A stretch of DNA of 56,992 bases from Spirulina sp. SIO3F2 (GCA_010672165.1 JAAHHN010000015.1:1-56992); one strand, 5' to 3'. Counted from the first letter of the stretch, positions 16,047 to 25,318 are shown. A program made the numbers and translations. The notes: generated by a model not told the origin, from the sequence alone.

Positions 16047-18431
16047 ATGTCTCGAAAAAAAATACGATTTGCCTTGTTTTCAATAGTGGTTTGTGGGCTA
16101 GTGATCTTAGGGTATTGGTGGCGGATTTCTTGGGCGGCCGTGCCTGTCACCCCTACCATAGACGCTGTTTACACGATCGCGCCCCAGGTCATTGGTCTTC
16201 AGATTAAAGAAGGTGAGCTGGAATTGGCCCAGCAGCAGCCCTACCAACCTCAGCTCGGCGATCGCCGCCTTGAAAATGAGCACAACCCCAATTACCCGGT
16301 ACGGATTCAACGACAGGGACGCGTGATCGGCTCTTTAGTGGGGCCAGAAGAAGATGTGATCTATGGCTTCGATCGCTTTGTGGGCAAACCCCTCAATCTA
16401 GAATGGGCCGACGATCGCTTTCATTATCAAATCAGTTCTCCCGACGACTCCAACTACCACACCACCCAATTTCCAACGGCAGTGTTTCGCAAGACCAAAC
16501 CCAGCGATCGGGGCGAGACGCGGCAAGGCTTAGTTTGGCCCCTGGAACATCGCCTCTATCTTGAATTGCCAACCGCTTTGCAGCCGGATAAAACCTATCA
16601 CCTCGAATTTTCTGGTCAGGTTTTACCCACTCAACGCTGGCGCTATCAACCCCAGCAACAATGGAGTGAAGCGGTGCATGTTTCACAGATTGGGTTCCGG
16701 CCTGATGATCTAGTTAAGGTGGCATTTCTGTCTGCTTGGCTAGGTAGCGGCGGGGGGTGGAACTATCCGGAGCAGCTTCCGTTTACCGTAGTTAATGATC
16801 GAAATAATAAAGTGGTGTATCGCGGCAAAGCGCAACTGAATAAACTGGCCGATGCCCCAGAAGATGCCCGCGATCGCAACTATACCCATGCTGATGTTTA
16901 TGCCTTACGTTTCGATCGTCTCCAACAGCCAGGACGTTACCGGGTTTGCGTGGCAGGGGTGGGCTGTTCTGACCCCTTTCGAATTGCAGCAGATGTCTGG
17001 CAAGATGCTTTCCAGCTCTCAATGCAGGGTTTCCTCGCCCAGCGTAGCGGTGTGGAATTCCAGCCTCCTGAAGTCGCCCAGCGCCGCCCTCGGCCGTTCC
17101 ACCCGGATGACACACCGATTTATCAGTCCACCACCTCTCTGATGCAGACCACGATGGGGATTGGCCCGCAGAACGTGTTTAAATCCCTGGCGCGGACGGG
17201 AACTCAAACGTCTGTGCCAGAAGCTTGGGGGGGCTATTTTGATGCGGGTGATTGGGATCGGCGGATTCAACACCTAGAGGCAACACGTTTATTGCTGGAG
17301 CTATTTGAACTGTTTCCCGAGCAGCTCACCACAACCCAACTCCAGATCCCAGAGGCCCGCAATTCACTGCCTGACCTTTTGGATGAAGCGCTCTGGAATT
17401 TAGATTTTTATCGACGACTACAAGAATCGGATGGGGGGATTCGCGGTGGCGTAGAGTCGGTAGATCACCCGCGTCGGGGCGAAGCCAGTTGGCAAAATTC
17501 CTTGCCAACCTATGCCTATGCTGCTGATCCTTGGTCGAGCTATCTTTATGCGGCGACCGCAGCGCAGGCCGCCGAAATATTGCAAGCCGTTAAGCCGAAG
17601 TTAGCAAAGGTCTACCGCCAGAGTGCGATCGCGGCGATGGACTATGCCGAAACCCATCCGCCCTATGCCTTGCCCAATCGCCCCCACCATATTGATGACG
17701 CACGTAATCTCGCCGCAGCGCAGCTCTATCGCCTTACCCAGGACCCGCAATATCACGAGATTTTCTTGGCAACTACAGTGTTTAAGCAACCCAGCCAATT
17801 CCCCTGGGTTTGGGGCCAGCATGGCCAAGCTGAGGCCGCATTCCTCTATGCGCGTTTACCTGATGAGCAAACCAATCTCACTGTGCAGATCCATGCCCGG
17901 AATGCTTTGCTCCGAGATGGCGATCGCGCTGTAGAAGTCGGACAAAAGACTGCGTTTAACTGGTCAAAAGATGAACCCTATCAACCTTTGGGTTGGGGAG
18001 GCTCTTTGGGAACTCCCAAGGCTATCCACCTGTTGCGTGCCCATGCCCTGACCCAAAATGAAAAATATCTCAAGGCAGCGGTACTGGCGGCGCAGTTTTC
18101 AGCCGGAGCTAACCCCATCAATATGGCGTTTACCACGGGGTTAGGCGATCGTAGCCCCCAAAACCCTTTGGTGATTGATACCCGTGTCACAGCCCAAGCT
18201 CCCCCACCCGGCATTACAGTCTATGGTCCCCTGGATGTGGTGCGCTTCCAAGACTATTGGATTTTTGAGCAATTACACCCTTATGTGTTCCCTGAGCTCT
18301 TTCAATGGCCCACCGCTGAAGCCTATTTTGACGTGTTCTTGTTTCCAGCGGCAACGGAGTTCACGATTATGGAAACGATGGCTCCAACAGCGTATACCTG
18401 GGGCTATCTTGCCCTACGTCAATCGGAATAA
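16047..18431 (+). CDS. Glycoside hydrolase family 9 protein, membrane-anchored or secreted
   Basis: The product has 794 residues. An N-terminal membrane segment covers residues 8-31. An unassigned beta-rich region extends to about 205. A CelD-type Ig-like domain follows (SEAVHVSQIGFRPDDLVKV, about 208-315), then the (alpha/alpha)6 catalytic domain. The catalytic aspartates lie in GGYFDAGDWD (399-404) and the general acid in EFTIMETMAP (near Glu771), so the active site is intact. GH9 enzymes cut beta-1,4-glucans. A cyanobacterial enzyme of this kind could remodel the cell's own extracellular glucan. ATG 16047 is preferred to a TTG at 16017 without a ribosome site. Confidence 0.87.
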   Translation: MSRKKIRFALFSIVVCGLVILGYWWRISWAAVPVTPTIDAVYTIAPQVIGLQIKEGELELAQQQPYQPQLGDRRLENEHNPNYPVRIQRQGRVIGSLVGPEEDVIYGFDRFVGKPLNLEWADDRFHYQISSPDDSNYHTTQFPTAVFRKTKPSDRGETRQGLVWPLEHRLYLELPTALQPDKTYHLEFSGQVLPTQRWRYQPQQQWSEAVHVSQIGFRPDDLVKVAFLSAWLGSGGGWNYPEQLPFTVVNDRNNKVVYRGKAQLNKLADAPEDARDRNYTHADVYALRFDRLQQPGRYRVCVAGVGCSDPFRIAADVWQDAFQLSMQGFLAQRSGVEFQPPEVAQRRPRPFHPDDTPIYQSTTSLMQTTMGIGPQNVFKSLARTGTQTSVPEAWGGYFDAGDWDRRIQHLEATRLLLELFELFPEQLTTTQLQIPEARNSLPDLLDEALWNLDFYRRLQESDGGIRGGVESVDHPRRGEASWQNSLPTYAYAADPWSSYLYAATAAQAAEILQAVKPKLAKVYRQSAIAAMDYAETHPPYALPNRPHHIDDARNLAAAQLYRLTQDPQYHEIFLATTVFKQPSQFPWVWGQHGQAEAAFLYARLPDEQTNLTVQIHARNALLRDGDRAVEVGQKTAFNWSKDEPYQPLGWGGSLGTPKAIHLLRAHALTQNEKYLKAAVLAAQFSAGANPINMAFTTGLGDRSPQNPLVIDTRVTAQAPPPGITVYGPLDVVRFQDYWIFEQLHPYVFPELFQWPTAEAYFDVFLFPAATEFTIMETMAPTAYTWGYLALRQSE

Positions 18432-18531
18432 ACTTGTACAACATCAAGCCTCAATTGTAGGTTGTGTTGAGTGTAAACGTAGCCTGTGCAGTGCATGTTA
18501 ACGAAATCCAGCACAACCCCTGCCATTATTA

Positions 18532-18657
18532 GGGCGTGTCGTTAGTTAACACCAGAAGCCTGATGGAACAAGGGATAGAACGCCCGACCCCAAAAACAGG
18601 GAAAGGGGCTGTAAGTCAATCACAGCAATAGTTTGAAATCTAACTGACGACAGCCCC
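18532..18657. repeat. Miniature element A, 126 bp, TA-flanked
   Basis: TA at 18530-18531 and 18658-18659 flank a 126-bp element with ends GGGCGTGTCGTTAGTTA and, on the minus strand, GGGGCTGTCGTCAGTTA. A same-length copy lies at 33024-33149 and a shortened one at 7665-7764. The left end closely resembles the start of the IS630-family element at 56851, so this is a non-autonomous derivative. No coding capacity is seen. Confidence 0.8.
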
Positions 18658-18699
18658 TAGATTTCATCCTTCAACCTAACCGACGAGTCAACCTGATTG

Positions 18700-18717
18700 T
18701 TAGAACTGACAGAGCAC
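18700..18717. repeat. End fragment of miniature element B forming a gene's stop codon
   Basis: 18700-18720 (TTAGAACTGACAGAGCACTA plus G) differs by a single base from the corresponding end of the 103-bp element B at 31997-32099. The rest of the element is not found here. On the minus strand, the flanking TA (18718-18719) plus the first element base form the TAG stop of the O-antigen ligase-like gene. Confidence 0.65.
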
Positions 18718-20051
18718 TAGACTGGCGTTTTCTGACGAGCCTGAGATAAGGGCACAGTCGCCTGGAGGGAACGATAGCGGTAGCGGATCGTTGGACGCTC
18801 TGGCAGTTCTTCTTGGCCACCAATGCGAACAGTTAAGGCTGTTGCCACATAATTCACCCAAAAGATATTTTCCCCGATCATCATCAAACTCTCGGTGAAG
18901 TTATACAGGGCAAAGAAGGTAAAAAAGATCAGCGGCCAAAAATCTTCCGGCGTCTCAGTAATATAGATTCGTTTAACAGTACGAGTCACCATCAATAAGA
19001 TGCTGATGAGCAGTAGACCATAACCAATCCAACCCACTTCTAAAAGCGTATCAACCGTACCATTGTGGGAATGGGGCGGACGATAGGTTGGCGTCAAGAT
19101 ACTCACTGGTGGAGCACCCACCACCGCCAGTCCTGCTTCAGCGGCATAATCGAGTTCTCGACTCCAAAAGCCACCCCGTCCATAGCCAAAATATGGTCGC
19201 TCTTCAATTTGGGTAAAGGCATATCCCCAAATGTCAGTTCGACCCGTTAACGTTGGATCTTTGCCTAAACCAATCATGATATTATCCCAATTGCCCAGAA
19301 TGACCGTAGTTACAGGAATTGCTGTACCAATGATGGTGGCAAAGATCATAATCATCAACAGGTTGCGCCAACGAATAGTTCTGAGCAAAAACAACATACC
19401 AACTAAGAAAATCATGTTGACCAAACCAGATTTAGAACCGCTCATTAATACCACAAACACACATAGGGCTAAGCCTGCTGCTGCCCAAATGCGATTGTAA
19501 TTACGGTCAAAAAGCAATACTAAATGGGTAGCACCGCCCAGGGTGATAAAAGCAGAGAGATCATTTTTGTGGGAATAGACCCCTTTCCACAAGCCCACAA
19601 ATTCTCCGCTCTGATGAATACCTTCTGCGGGCAGTGCTAAACCATAAACTGCTGAGATAAATGCAGTTATCTCCAAGCCCCAGCAGAGTAAAATGAGCTG
19701 TTCTCTGAGGTTGAAACGAGTTGCCAAGTACAGACTCAACGACACCATATAGAGAATTTCTCGGCACGCTACCTTGCTTTCGTGTGGCACTTCTGACCAG
19801 TTAAAAGAAACCAGTGAGATGAGGTTGACCAATAGAATAAACGGATCACCCTTAATTACATAGATCAACATCCGCCAACGAAAAATAATCAGGCCAACAG
19901 AGGTTAAAAACACCCCATATCGAATCAGAGAGCTCAACCCCCCCAGCGGTTTGTGCAGGGCATGACAAAAGAACAAGATGCCAGTCAGGGCAAAAACCAG
20001 TTCAAACAGTCGGATGGCTTGTTCCGTTGTGAAGGAAATGCGGAGGGTCAT
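18717..20051 (-). CDS. O-antigen ligase/polymerase-like membrane protein
   Basis: The product has 444 residues with about ten to twelve hydrophobic helices. The conserved Wzy/WaaL-type part is visible: GLWKGVYSHKNDLSAFI, GSKSGLVNM, LTGRTDIWGYAFTQIEERPYFGYG and PPHSHNGTVDTLLEVGWIG. Proteins of this family polymerise or ligate polysaccharide on the outer face of the inner membrane; the acceptor cannot be told here. No other polysaccharide genes are adjacent. The TAG stop is created by the border of a miniature element, so the natural C-terminus may have been a few residues different or longer. Confidence 0.85.
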   Translation of the reverse strand: MTLRISFTTEQAIRLFELVFALTGILFFCHALHKPLGGLSSLIRYGVFLTSVGLIIFRWRMLIYVIKGDPFILLVNLISLVSFNWSEVPHESKVACREILYMVSLSLYLATRFNLREQLILLCWGLEITAFISAVYGLALPAEGIHQSGEFVGLWKGVYSHKNDLSAFITLGGATHLVLLFDRNYNRIWAAAGLALCVFVVLMSGSKSGLVNMIFLVGMLFLLRTIRWRNLLMIMIFATIIGTAIPVTTVILGNWDNIMIGLGKDPTLTGRTDIWGYAFTQIEERPYFGYGRGGFWSRELDYAAEAGLAVVGAPPVSILTPTYRPPHSHNGTVDTLLEVGWIGYGLLLISILLMVTRTVKRIYITETPEDFWPLIFFTFFALYNFTESLMMIGENIFWVNYVATALTVRIGGQEELPERPTIRYRYRSLQATVPLSQARQKTPV

Positions 20052-20219
20052 AGGGATCGAGCAACGGGAAAGGTGAGGATGTAGAGAGAGGGATAAACAA
20101 GGCTAAAACTAAACTTCATTATAGCCAGCCGTCATCTGGACGATTGGCAGTATAGCGTCTTCTACGTTCTGGGTTGAGCTAGAGTAAAATCGGTTTGCGT
20201 TTAGTTTTGGAGGGTTGTT

Positions 20220-20882
20220 ATGGGCTTATTGCTCGGTTTAGGTGTGGCGATCGCGCTGGTGAGTTATCTGTTGGGGTCATTCCCGACGGGCTTTTTATTG
20301 ACCAAGTGGCTCAAGGGCATTGATATTCGTGAACAGGGCTCCGGCTCAACGGGCGCAACCAATGTTTTACGCACGGTGGGCAAGGGCGCGGGGGCAACCG
20401 TGTTGGTTGTGGATGCGCTGAAGGGGGCGATCGCAGTCGGTTTAGTTTTAGCCTTACCTCAATGGCTCAATTTCCCCGCAGCTTGGCAGCCCTGGCTTGT
20501 TGTGGGGGCTGGTTTGGCAGCCATTCTTGGCCATAGCAAACCGATTTGGCTTCAATTTCGCGGCGGCAAATCTGTGGCGACTAGCATTGGTGTGATTTTG
20601 ACTATGAGCCCACTGGTTGGTCTGGGAACCTTCGCAGTCTTTGGTTTGGTACTAGCGATTTGGCGGATCGTCTCCCTGGGATCAATTGTGGGTGCTGCCA
20701 CTGTGATAATTTTGATGGTTGTTTGCCAACAACCTCTGGCCTATTGCTTATTTGGAGCTGTAGCTGGTGGGTATGTAATTCTGCGTCACCGTTCAAATAT
20801 TGAACGATTACTCACAGGGACAGAGCCCCAGATTGGCAAGAAGCTCACTACGAAGGTTCAACAAGAAATGTCATCAAATTAA
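20220..20882 (+). CDS. plsY: Glycerol-3-phosphate acyltransferase PlsY
   Basis: The product has 220 residues and is an inner-membrane enzyme that transfers an acyl group from acyl phosphate to sn-glycerol 3-phosphate, the first step of phospholipid synthesis. The three conserved loops are visible: YLLGSFPTGFLL with GSGSTGATNVLRT, GHSKPIWLQFRGGKSVATS, and YVILRHRSNIERLLTGTE. A ribosome site, GGAGG, lies at 20209-20213, and TAAAAT at 20185-20190 could be a -10 element. The gene is monocistronic and of normal length. Confidence 0.95.
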   Translation: MGLLLGLGVAIALVSYLLGSFPTGFLLTKWLKGIDIREQGSGSTGATNVLRTVGKGAGATVLVVDALKGAIAVGLVLALPQWLNFPAAWQPWLVVGAGLAAILGHSKPIWLQFRGGKSVATSIGVILTMSPLVGLGTFAVFGLVLAIWRIVSLGSIVGAATVIILMVVCQQPLAYCLFGAVAGGYVILRHRSNIERLLTGTEPQIGKKLTTKVQQEMSSN

Positions 20883-20916
20883 TCATAAGGTTCTGCCACA
20901 ATTTTGACTTTAGCTA

Positions 20917-21021
20917 GTACAGAACGGCAGAAATAAGCCATCCATTCAAAATTCACAGAATGCCTGTTGTATAAGCACTTTGAACTCTGAACTTTGAACT
21001 CTGAACTCCGCATCGCGGTAC
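20917..21021. repeat. Miniature element C, 105 bp, TA-flanked
   Basis: TA at 20915-20916 and 21022-21023 flank an element with ends GTACAGAACGGC and, on the minus strand, GTACCGCGATGC. A nearly identical inverted copy is at 32102-32199. The copies differ mainly by one 7-bp GAACTYT unit in an internal heptad array. It fills the convergent gap between plsY and the glutamate channel gene. Confidence 0.8.
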
Positions 21022-21059
21022 TAGTTTTTGAGCGTCTGAAATTTTCTTGGCTGAATGGC

Positions 21060-22214
21060 TTAATCATTATCTCCGCTCGAATCGCCCAGACCTGCTGACT
21101 CAAACCAATGTTCCTTAGACTGTTGAATTGTTCCATTTTCCTTTGCCTTGATGATACTTAAATTCAAGTCATGTTCAAATTCCTCATTGTTTTGGGGAAG
21201 CACAAATGCATACGAATCTGTGGCGATTGATAAATTGGAGATCGTCAATCCAGGATAAGAATTTTGGTTGAGAAAATAAAGCAAAGCGGGTTGATGATTA
21301 GCAAAACCATCAACTTTACCCTCCACCAGGGCTTGGGCACCGTCTTCAAACGAATCGACTTCAGTGATGTCAGCGTTATAGTACTTTGCCCAGCGAGCAC
21401 TGGCGCTCCATGGAAGAACAGCTATTTTCGCATTGCGTAAATCTTCAACTGTTTCAAACTGAGCCTTAAAGTTTCCGGATAATGACACGGTAAACGCTGA
21501 TGCGAGTCCAGCTGTAATTGAGGAAACGGTAAACAGACTGGTGACCATCCATACTCCTGCCACCCAACGTCCTGCGTTGGTGACAGGGGCACGATCGCCA
21601 TACCCCACTGTTGTCATTGTCACTAACGCAAACCACATGCCGTTACCAACTCCAGGAAGATAGGCATCAGGAAAATGCTCATTGTTTTGCTTTCTCTCAA
21701 CGAGCCACATCAGATTACCAACGATAAAGATAAGACCCCCTAAAATCAATATCGAGGATAGGGCAGCAATTCCTAAAAAAGGCTTCACTCGGCTCCAAAG
21801 GCTGGGGGATTGATCCCGGATCATCAAGGTTACTCTGGCATCCTCAAAAGGTTGAGTGAAGTCAACTTGTTCTATACGCTCCAGATTAATTGAAGTTGCG
21901 CCAATGAACAGATCAATCTCGCCCTGCGCAACCGCATCAATGCCACTTTTGTAACTGGGCAGAAAAACCCATTCATATTCCCACTCCTGGTCTTTGACAA
22001 CTTCATCCCATATATCAATAACAATACCCTCTAACTCCTCTTCATCCGAGACTGACTTCATGATGTAAGGTGCAGAGCCTGGAAGGGACAGACCGACTTG
22101 TAGCTTTTGAGCATTGGCACTTAAGCTATGCCCACTCAAGAGGAGAAGTGTGAGCAGACAACTACGCTGCGCTGCCTTTATAAATCCTGATACAAATCTT
22201 GAGATCAACTTCAT
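21060..22214 (-). CDS. GluR0-type glutamate-receptor-like potassium channel
   Basis: The product has 384 residues. A signal peptide (1-35) is followed by S1 of a periplasmic binding-protein-like ligand domain, then membrane helix 1 (about 147-170), a pore loop with the potassium-type filter TVGYGD at 202-207, helix 2 (about 216-238), and S2 (about 250-370) including ARWAKYYNADITEVDSFEDGAQALV and VDGFANHQPALLYFL. This is the architecture of Synechocystis GluR0, an ionotropic glutamate receptor with potassium selectivity. There is no third membrane helix, as in GluR0. The ligand cannot be read off; the S1 RIEQVDFTQPF motif fits amino-acid binding. Confidence 0.92.
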   Translation of the reverse strand: MKLISRFVSGFIKAAQRSCLLTLLLLSGHSLSANAQKLQVGLSLPGSAPYIMKSVSDEEELEGIVIDIWDEVVKDQEWEYEWVFLPSYKSGIDAVAQGEIDLFIGATSINLERIEQVDFTQPFEDARVTLMIRDQSPSLWSRVKPFLGIAALSSILILGGLIFIVGNLMWLVERKQNNEHFPDAYLPGVGNGMWFALVTMTTVGYGDRAPVTNAGRWVAGVWMVTSLFTVSSITAGLASAFTVSLSGNFKAQFETVEDLRNAKIAVLPWSASARWAKYYNADITEVDSFEDGAQALVEGKVDGFANHQPALLYFLNQNSYPGLTISNLSIATDSYAFVLPQNNEEFEHDLNLSIIKAKENGTIQQSKEHWFESAGLGDSSGDND

Positions 22215-22380
22215 GGCTTTAGCTTTAGATGAGTACTCTTTAGATATTACAAGGTTTGTTATCGTTAGTCACAAATCTAGATCAATGAAATTGATCTTCT
22301 GGGTAAAAATAGAGATGATCTAACAAAAATGCCAAATCGATACTGTCAGAAACTTGCCATTTTCTTCTCCATTGGTTTAG

Positions 22381-22692
22381 CTAAAACGTACCAAATCCAT
22401 AGCCACTAATAATGACGCTGAATGAATGCTCTAAAACTTCTTGAGCACGGCGATCGGCTTCAATTTCATTGCTGGCGGGAACTGTATAGCAAATGAGCGC
22501 ACTATCGATATACCAAAAAAACCAACCCCGCATAAACTGAAAATCACAGCCCGGTTCCTCTTCTTGGTACCCCTTATATTCTTTACGAGCCCAAAGATCT
22601 GGCGGAACATCTAATTGCGCTGGCAAGGGTGCGGCTCCCATCAAAATCACTGCCAATATGCTCCAAACACTGAAAATACTAAATCGTTTCAT
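22381..22692 (-). CDS. Small secreted protein of unknown function
   Basis: The product has 103 residues from ATG 22692, with a signal peptide (1-25, ending PLPAQ). The mature part contains two cysteines (GCDFQFMRGW and ALICYTVPASN) that could form a disulfide. The start overlaps the TGA of the upstream gene as ATGA, so the two are translationally coupled and probably work in the same compartment. I do not recognise the family. Confidence 0.65.
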   Translation of the reverse strand: MKRFSIFSVWSILAVILMGAAPLPAQLDVPPDLWARKEYKGYQEEEPGCDFQFMRGWFFWYIDSALICYTVPASNEIEADRRAQEVLEHSFSVIISGYGFGTF

Positions 22693-23432
22693 AATCGCCA
22701 CTCCAATAAAACACTGGCCCGACTATCATTTTCCCAAGGGGAATTTTGTTTTTCAAGTTCAGTGGCCAAACGGAGCTGGGATGTTACTGCATACCCTACA
22801 GCCAAGGTCGTAATGCCCACTTCTTCAGACTGACCGAGGGACACAAAGCTCTGCTGCAAACTTAAGTCAGCTGCCCCCGTGCGCGAGAGGGCAAACTGCA
22901 CCTTAACCCCCAAATTGACCCCTTCCGTCTGTTGACCTTCCGTTGTGATATGCCGATAGCCCACAACGGGAGCAACATTTACATAACTCCCTAAGGGTTG
23001 GAGATAGTAGCGCAAATCACCGCCCCAAGTGGCGCGATCGCCATCTCCAGTGCTCTGGTAATGTCCACTCACAGTCAGGGGCGTTTCTCCAACAATTACA
23101 TCTTCGACACCAATGAGCCAGCCGCTTTGATCATTGGTGGCAGGAAACTCAGCATAGCCAACCCGGAATCGGGGGGCAAACGCGGGGTCAGCGCGGATGC
23201 TCTGGCGCACATCAGGAATTGCCTCTAGCCAGTCCTGAAGTAAAGGGCTGTTTTCAATAATCTCAGGTGCGAGATCTAAAGATTCTTCAGGAGGAATTGG
23301 CTGGGCGGAAGCTGGCATAACTGCTAGGGAAAGCAGGCAAGCAAGGAAACCAGGGTGATTAAGAGTGATAGGAATGGGGTTGACCATACGGATAGGAGTG
23401 CTATGGCGTTTTACTCTGGCAGTTTTAGTCAT
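22689..23432 (-). CDS. Exported beta-rich protein, possibly outer-membrane
   Basis: The product is up to 247 residues. ATG 23387 (MVNPIPITL) would give a cleaner signal peptide ending ASAQ. The mature region alternates short hydrophobic and polar residues (LTVSGHYQST, RYYLQPLGSYVNVAPVVGYRHI, LGVKVQFALSRTG) and ends in an aromatic-rich strand (VLLEWRL), as outer-membrane beta barrels do. No named family is recognised. It shares ATGA with the small secreted protein downstream, forming a two-gene operon. Confidence 0.7.
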   Translation of the reverse strand: MTKTARVKRHSTPIRMVNPIPITLNHPGFLACLLSLAVMPASAQPIPPEESLDLAPEIIENSPLLQDWLEAIPDVRQSIRADPAFAPRFRVGYAEFPATNDQSGWLIGVEDVIVGETPLTVSGHYQSTGDGDRATWGGDLRYYLQPLGSYVNVAPVVGYRHITTEGQQTEGVNLGVKVQFALSRTGAADLSLQQSFVSLGQSEEVGITTLAVGYAVTSQLRLATELEKQNSPWENDSRASVLLEWRL

Positions 23433-23588
23433 TGTGCTGTTCTATGGCAAGGCTAGACGCAGTTCAAACATTTGATGAAAGCTGCATTCCTCTGCTGATG
23501 AGCAATGACCCCCTGAGGCGATATCTGTAGCATCTTGTTCCGCATGATTCTAGCAATTGTGTCGTTCTGGCAATCTGAGAATGTGAGG

Positions 23589-23777
23589 CTAACGTTCGAG
23601 ATCTTGGCGATCGCCCAAACACCAAATGCCAAAGCCCAAAATCCCTAAGCCCAAAAGAATCCAAATCCCCGTTCCAATTGTTCGCAACCATGCTAGGGGC
23701 CAAAGTGAGCCCAGTTGAGACCCAAACCAATTGAGAGTAAAGAACAGCAAAATGACAACTAAGACAGGCACAAGCAA
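23589..23777 (-). CDS. Small two-helix membrane protein
   Basis: The product has 62 residues from a TTG at 23777. It reads as two hydrophobic helices (LVPVLVVILLFFTLNWFG, and WLRTIGTGIWILLGLGILGFGIW) with a short polar tail. The hydrophobic pattern supports a real gene, but there is no ATG start and no family is recognised. Confidence 0.45.
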   Translation of the reverse strand: MLVPVLVVILLFFTLNWFGSQLGSLWPLAWLRTIGTGIWILLGLGILGFGIWCLGDRQDLER

Positions 23778-23956
23778 TCAGCGAGTAATAACAATGGGTT
23801 TGCCTGCTCTATCCTAACCTCAAGCTGTGTCACCCTAGAGACTGTCCTGCCCAATTTCTATTCACCAGCGTGCGAGTTAGGATAAATGTAAAGCCTGAAT
23901 TTTCTTGCCCAGCAAGGAACAACGGGCTAATCAACTGTGTTTCAGGGTAAAGACTC

Positions 23957-24433
23957 ATGGTTAACAAACGACAAAACATTCTTTTTCTACTCACCTCCAT
24001 ATTACTGGCGACAGCCGTACCAGTAATGGCTCAAAACGCCACACTCGACCTCTCTCCCGGCTTCGATCGTGCTCAAGCCAGCCGTTTGGGCAATACCGGG
24101 AGCGATCTCCTTTTAACTGATCTTGCGGCTGACCTCAGCACGAATGTGCCAGCAGCCTGTCGCATTGAGGAGCGCTATAGCAGCCAGCAACCTGATCACC
24201 TCCTGAATTTGCCTCAAGAGTTAGTGGATTTGCGGTTAACTGTTAACAGCAATGGCAAACCCACAACCCTGATGGTGCAAGATCCCCAAGGCCGTCTCTA
24301 TTGTGGTCAGCCCGGTTCAGGCTTCAATGAAGACTCTGTGCTCAACCGTACCCATTGGGATGCTGGCGAATATAAAGTTTGGGTGTCTGGTGCCGATGCT
24401 GGACAGCAGTATCGTCTCTCGGCACGAGAATAG
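23957..24433 (+). CDS. Secreted protein of unknown function
   Basis: The product has 158 residues. A signal peptide covers 1-25 (ending PVMA-Q). The mature domain is beta-rich, with PTTLMVQDPQGRLYCG, then NRTHWDAGEYKVWVSGADAGQQYRLSARE, a pattern like the bacterial pre-peptidase C-terminal beta sandwich and related cyanobacterial exported proteins. Two cysteines (ACRIEE and LYCGQ) may pair. It is followed by a likely factor-independent terminator at 24524-24557. The function is unknown. Confidence 0.75.
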   Translation: MVNKRQNILFLLTSILLATAVPVMAQNATLDLSPGFDRAQASRLGNTGSDLLLTDLAADLSTNVPAACRIEERYSSQQPDHLLNLPQELVDLRLTVNSNGKPTTLMVQDPQGRLYCGQPGSGFNEDSVLNRTHWDAGEYKVWVSGADAGQQYRLSARE

Positions 24434-24523
24434 CAGTTTGTTGGTTTTGGGTAATCTTTGCTCTCTTGCTACAATTGCATCCTTTCCCACTTGATGGTTG
24501 TCTAGTTGGTAACTTCTGGATTG

Positions 24524-24557
24524 CCGTCGTCTCTAATGCAATAGAGGCGGCGGTTTT
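24524..24557 (+). terminator. Hairpin terminator after the secreted-protein gene
   Basis: CCGTCGTCTC (24524-24533) pairs with GAGGCGGCGG (24544-24553), with G-U wobbles, around a 10-nt loop and is followed by TTTT. The rest of 24434-24853 shows no convincing gene. Confidence 0.6.
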
Positions 24558-24853
24558 GTGTATTTGGATAAGGGATATTTGCGCTGCTACTGATGGGTGA
24601 ATCGGCTAGCGATCGCATCGTTGCATTCTGTTGGTAATCAGCCACAAAACGCTGTCGGGGTTACAAGAGCAGGTACAATGGACTTAATAGGACAACGCAG
24701 TTCCAGGTTTACACTACTTCTATACGCTGTTGAGCCATCGTTGGGTGCTCCCATTGAACTCCCGTTAATATCCCGATTCTTCTAATTGCAGAGCGGGGTT
24801 GATCATCGTTAAGTTTGCGTTTCGTCCGCTTAAATCCACACTATACATTTGCA

Positions 24854-25306
24854 ATGGTCGCTCTTCCGAGTCTGCCTTTAATTGGTTGGCAAGAATACAT
24901 TAACTTTACTCACCTTCCCCTTCCCCCCGTCAAAGCCAAAATTGATACTGGTGCTGACTCTTCGGCACTCCATGCGATCGCCATCACCTATGAACATCGC
25001 AACGATAGGCTATGGGTTCGTTTTGTTACGCACCCTCACCCTGATGCCACGACTCCAGCCGTCATTTGTTCAGCTCCCGTCATTGATCAACGCACGGTGC
25101 GGAACTCTGGTGGTGAGAGTGAGTTGCGTCCAGTAATTCGGACACCGGTTCAGCTTGGGGGACTAACCTGGTCTATTGACCTCACCTTAACTGCTCGCAC
25201 CGAGATGCGGTTTCGGATGCTACTGGGGCGAGAAGCGATCCGGCAACGATTCTGGGTTGAACCCAGCCAAGCCTATTTGCAAAGTCGGCTATCTGTATTG
25301 TCGTAG
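24854..25306 (+). CDS. RimB/ATP-dependent zinc protease family protein (aspartic-protease-like fold)
   Basis: The product has 150 residues. The pattern VKAKIDTGADSSALHA, then VRNSGGESELRPVIRT, then LGGLTWSIDLTLTARTEMRFRMLLGREAI, identifies the family long called ATP-dependent zinc protease (DUF785). Its DTGA motif is that of retroviral-type aspartic proteases. In proteobacteria members are linked with RimK and glutamate-tail processing, but no rimK is seen here. ATG 24854 starts the conserved region; an upstream in-frame start would add 13 residues without family support. Confidence 0.85.
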   Translation: MVALPSLPLIGWQEYINFTHLPLPPVKAKIDTGADSSALHAIAITYEHRNDRLWVRFVTHPHPDATTPAVICSAPVIDQRTVRNSGGESELRPVIRTPVQLGGLTWSIDLTLTARTEMRFRMLLGREAIRQRFWVEPSQAYLQSRLSVLS

Positions 25307-25318
25307 TGCTACAGAGAG

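Noticed and set aside
24597-24785. 62-codon frame after the secreted-protein gene
   Set aside because: It lies beyond a terminator, has no ribosome site, and its composition does not look like protein.
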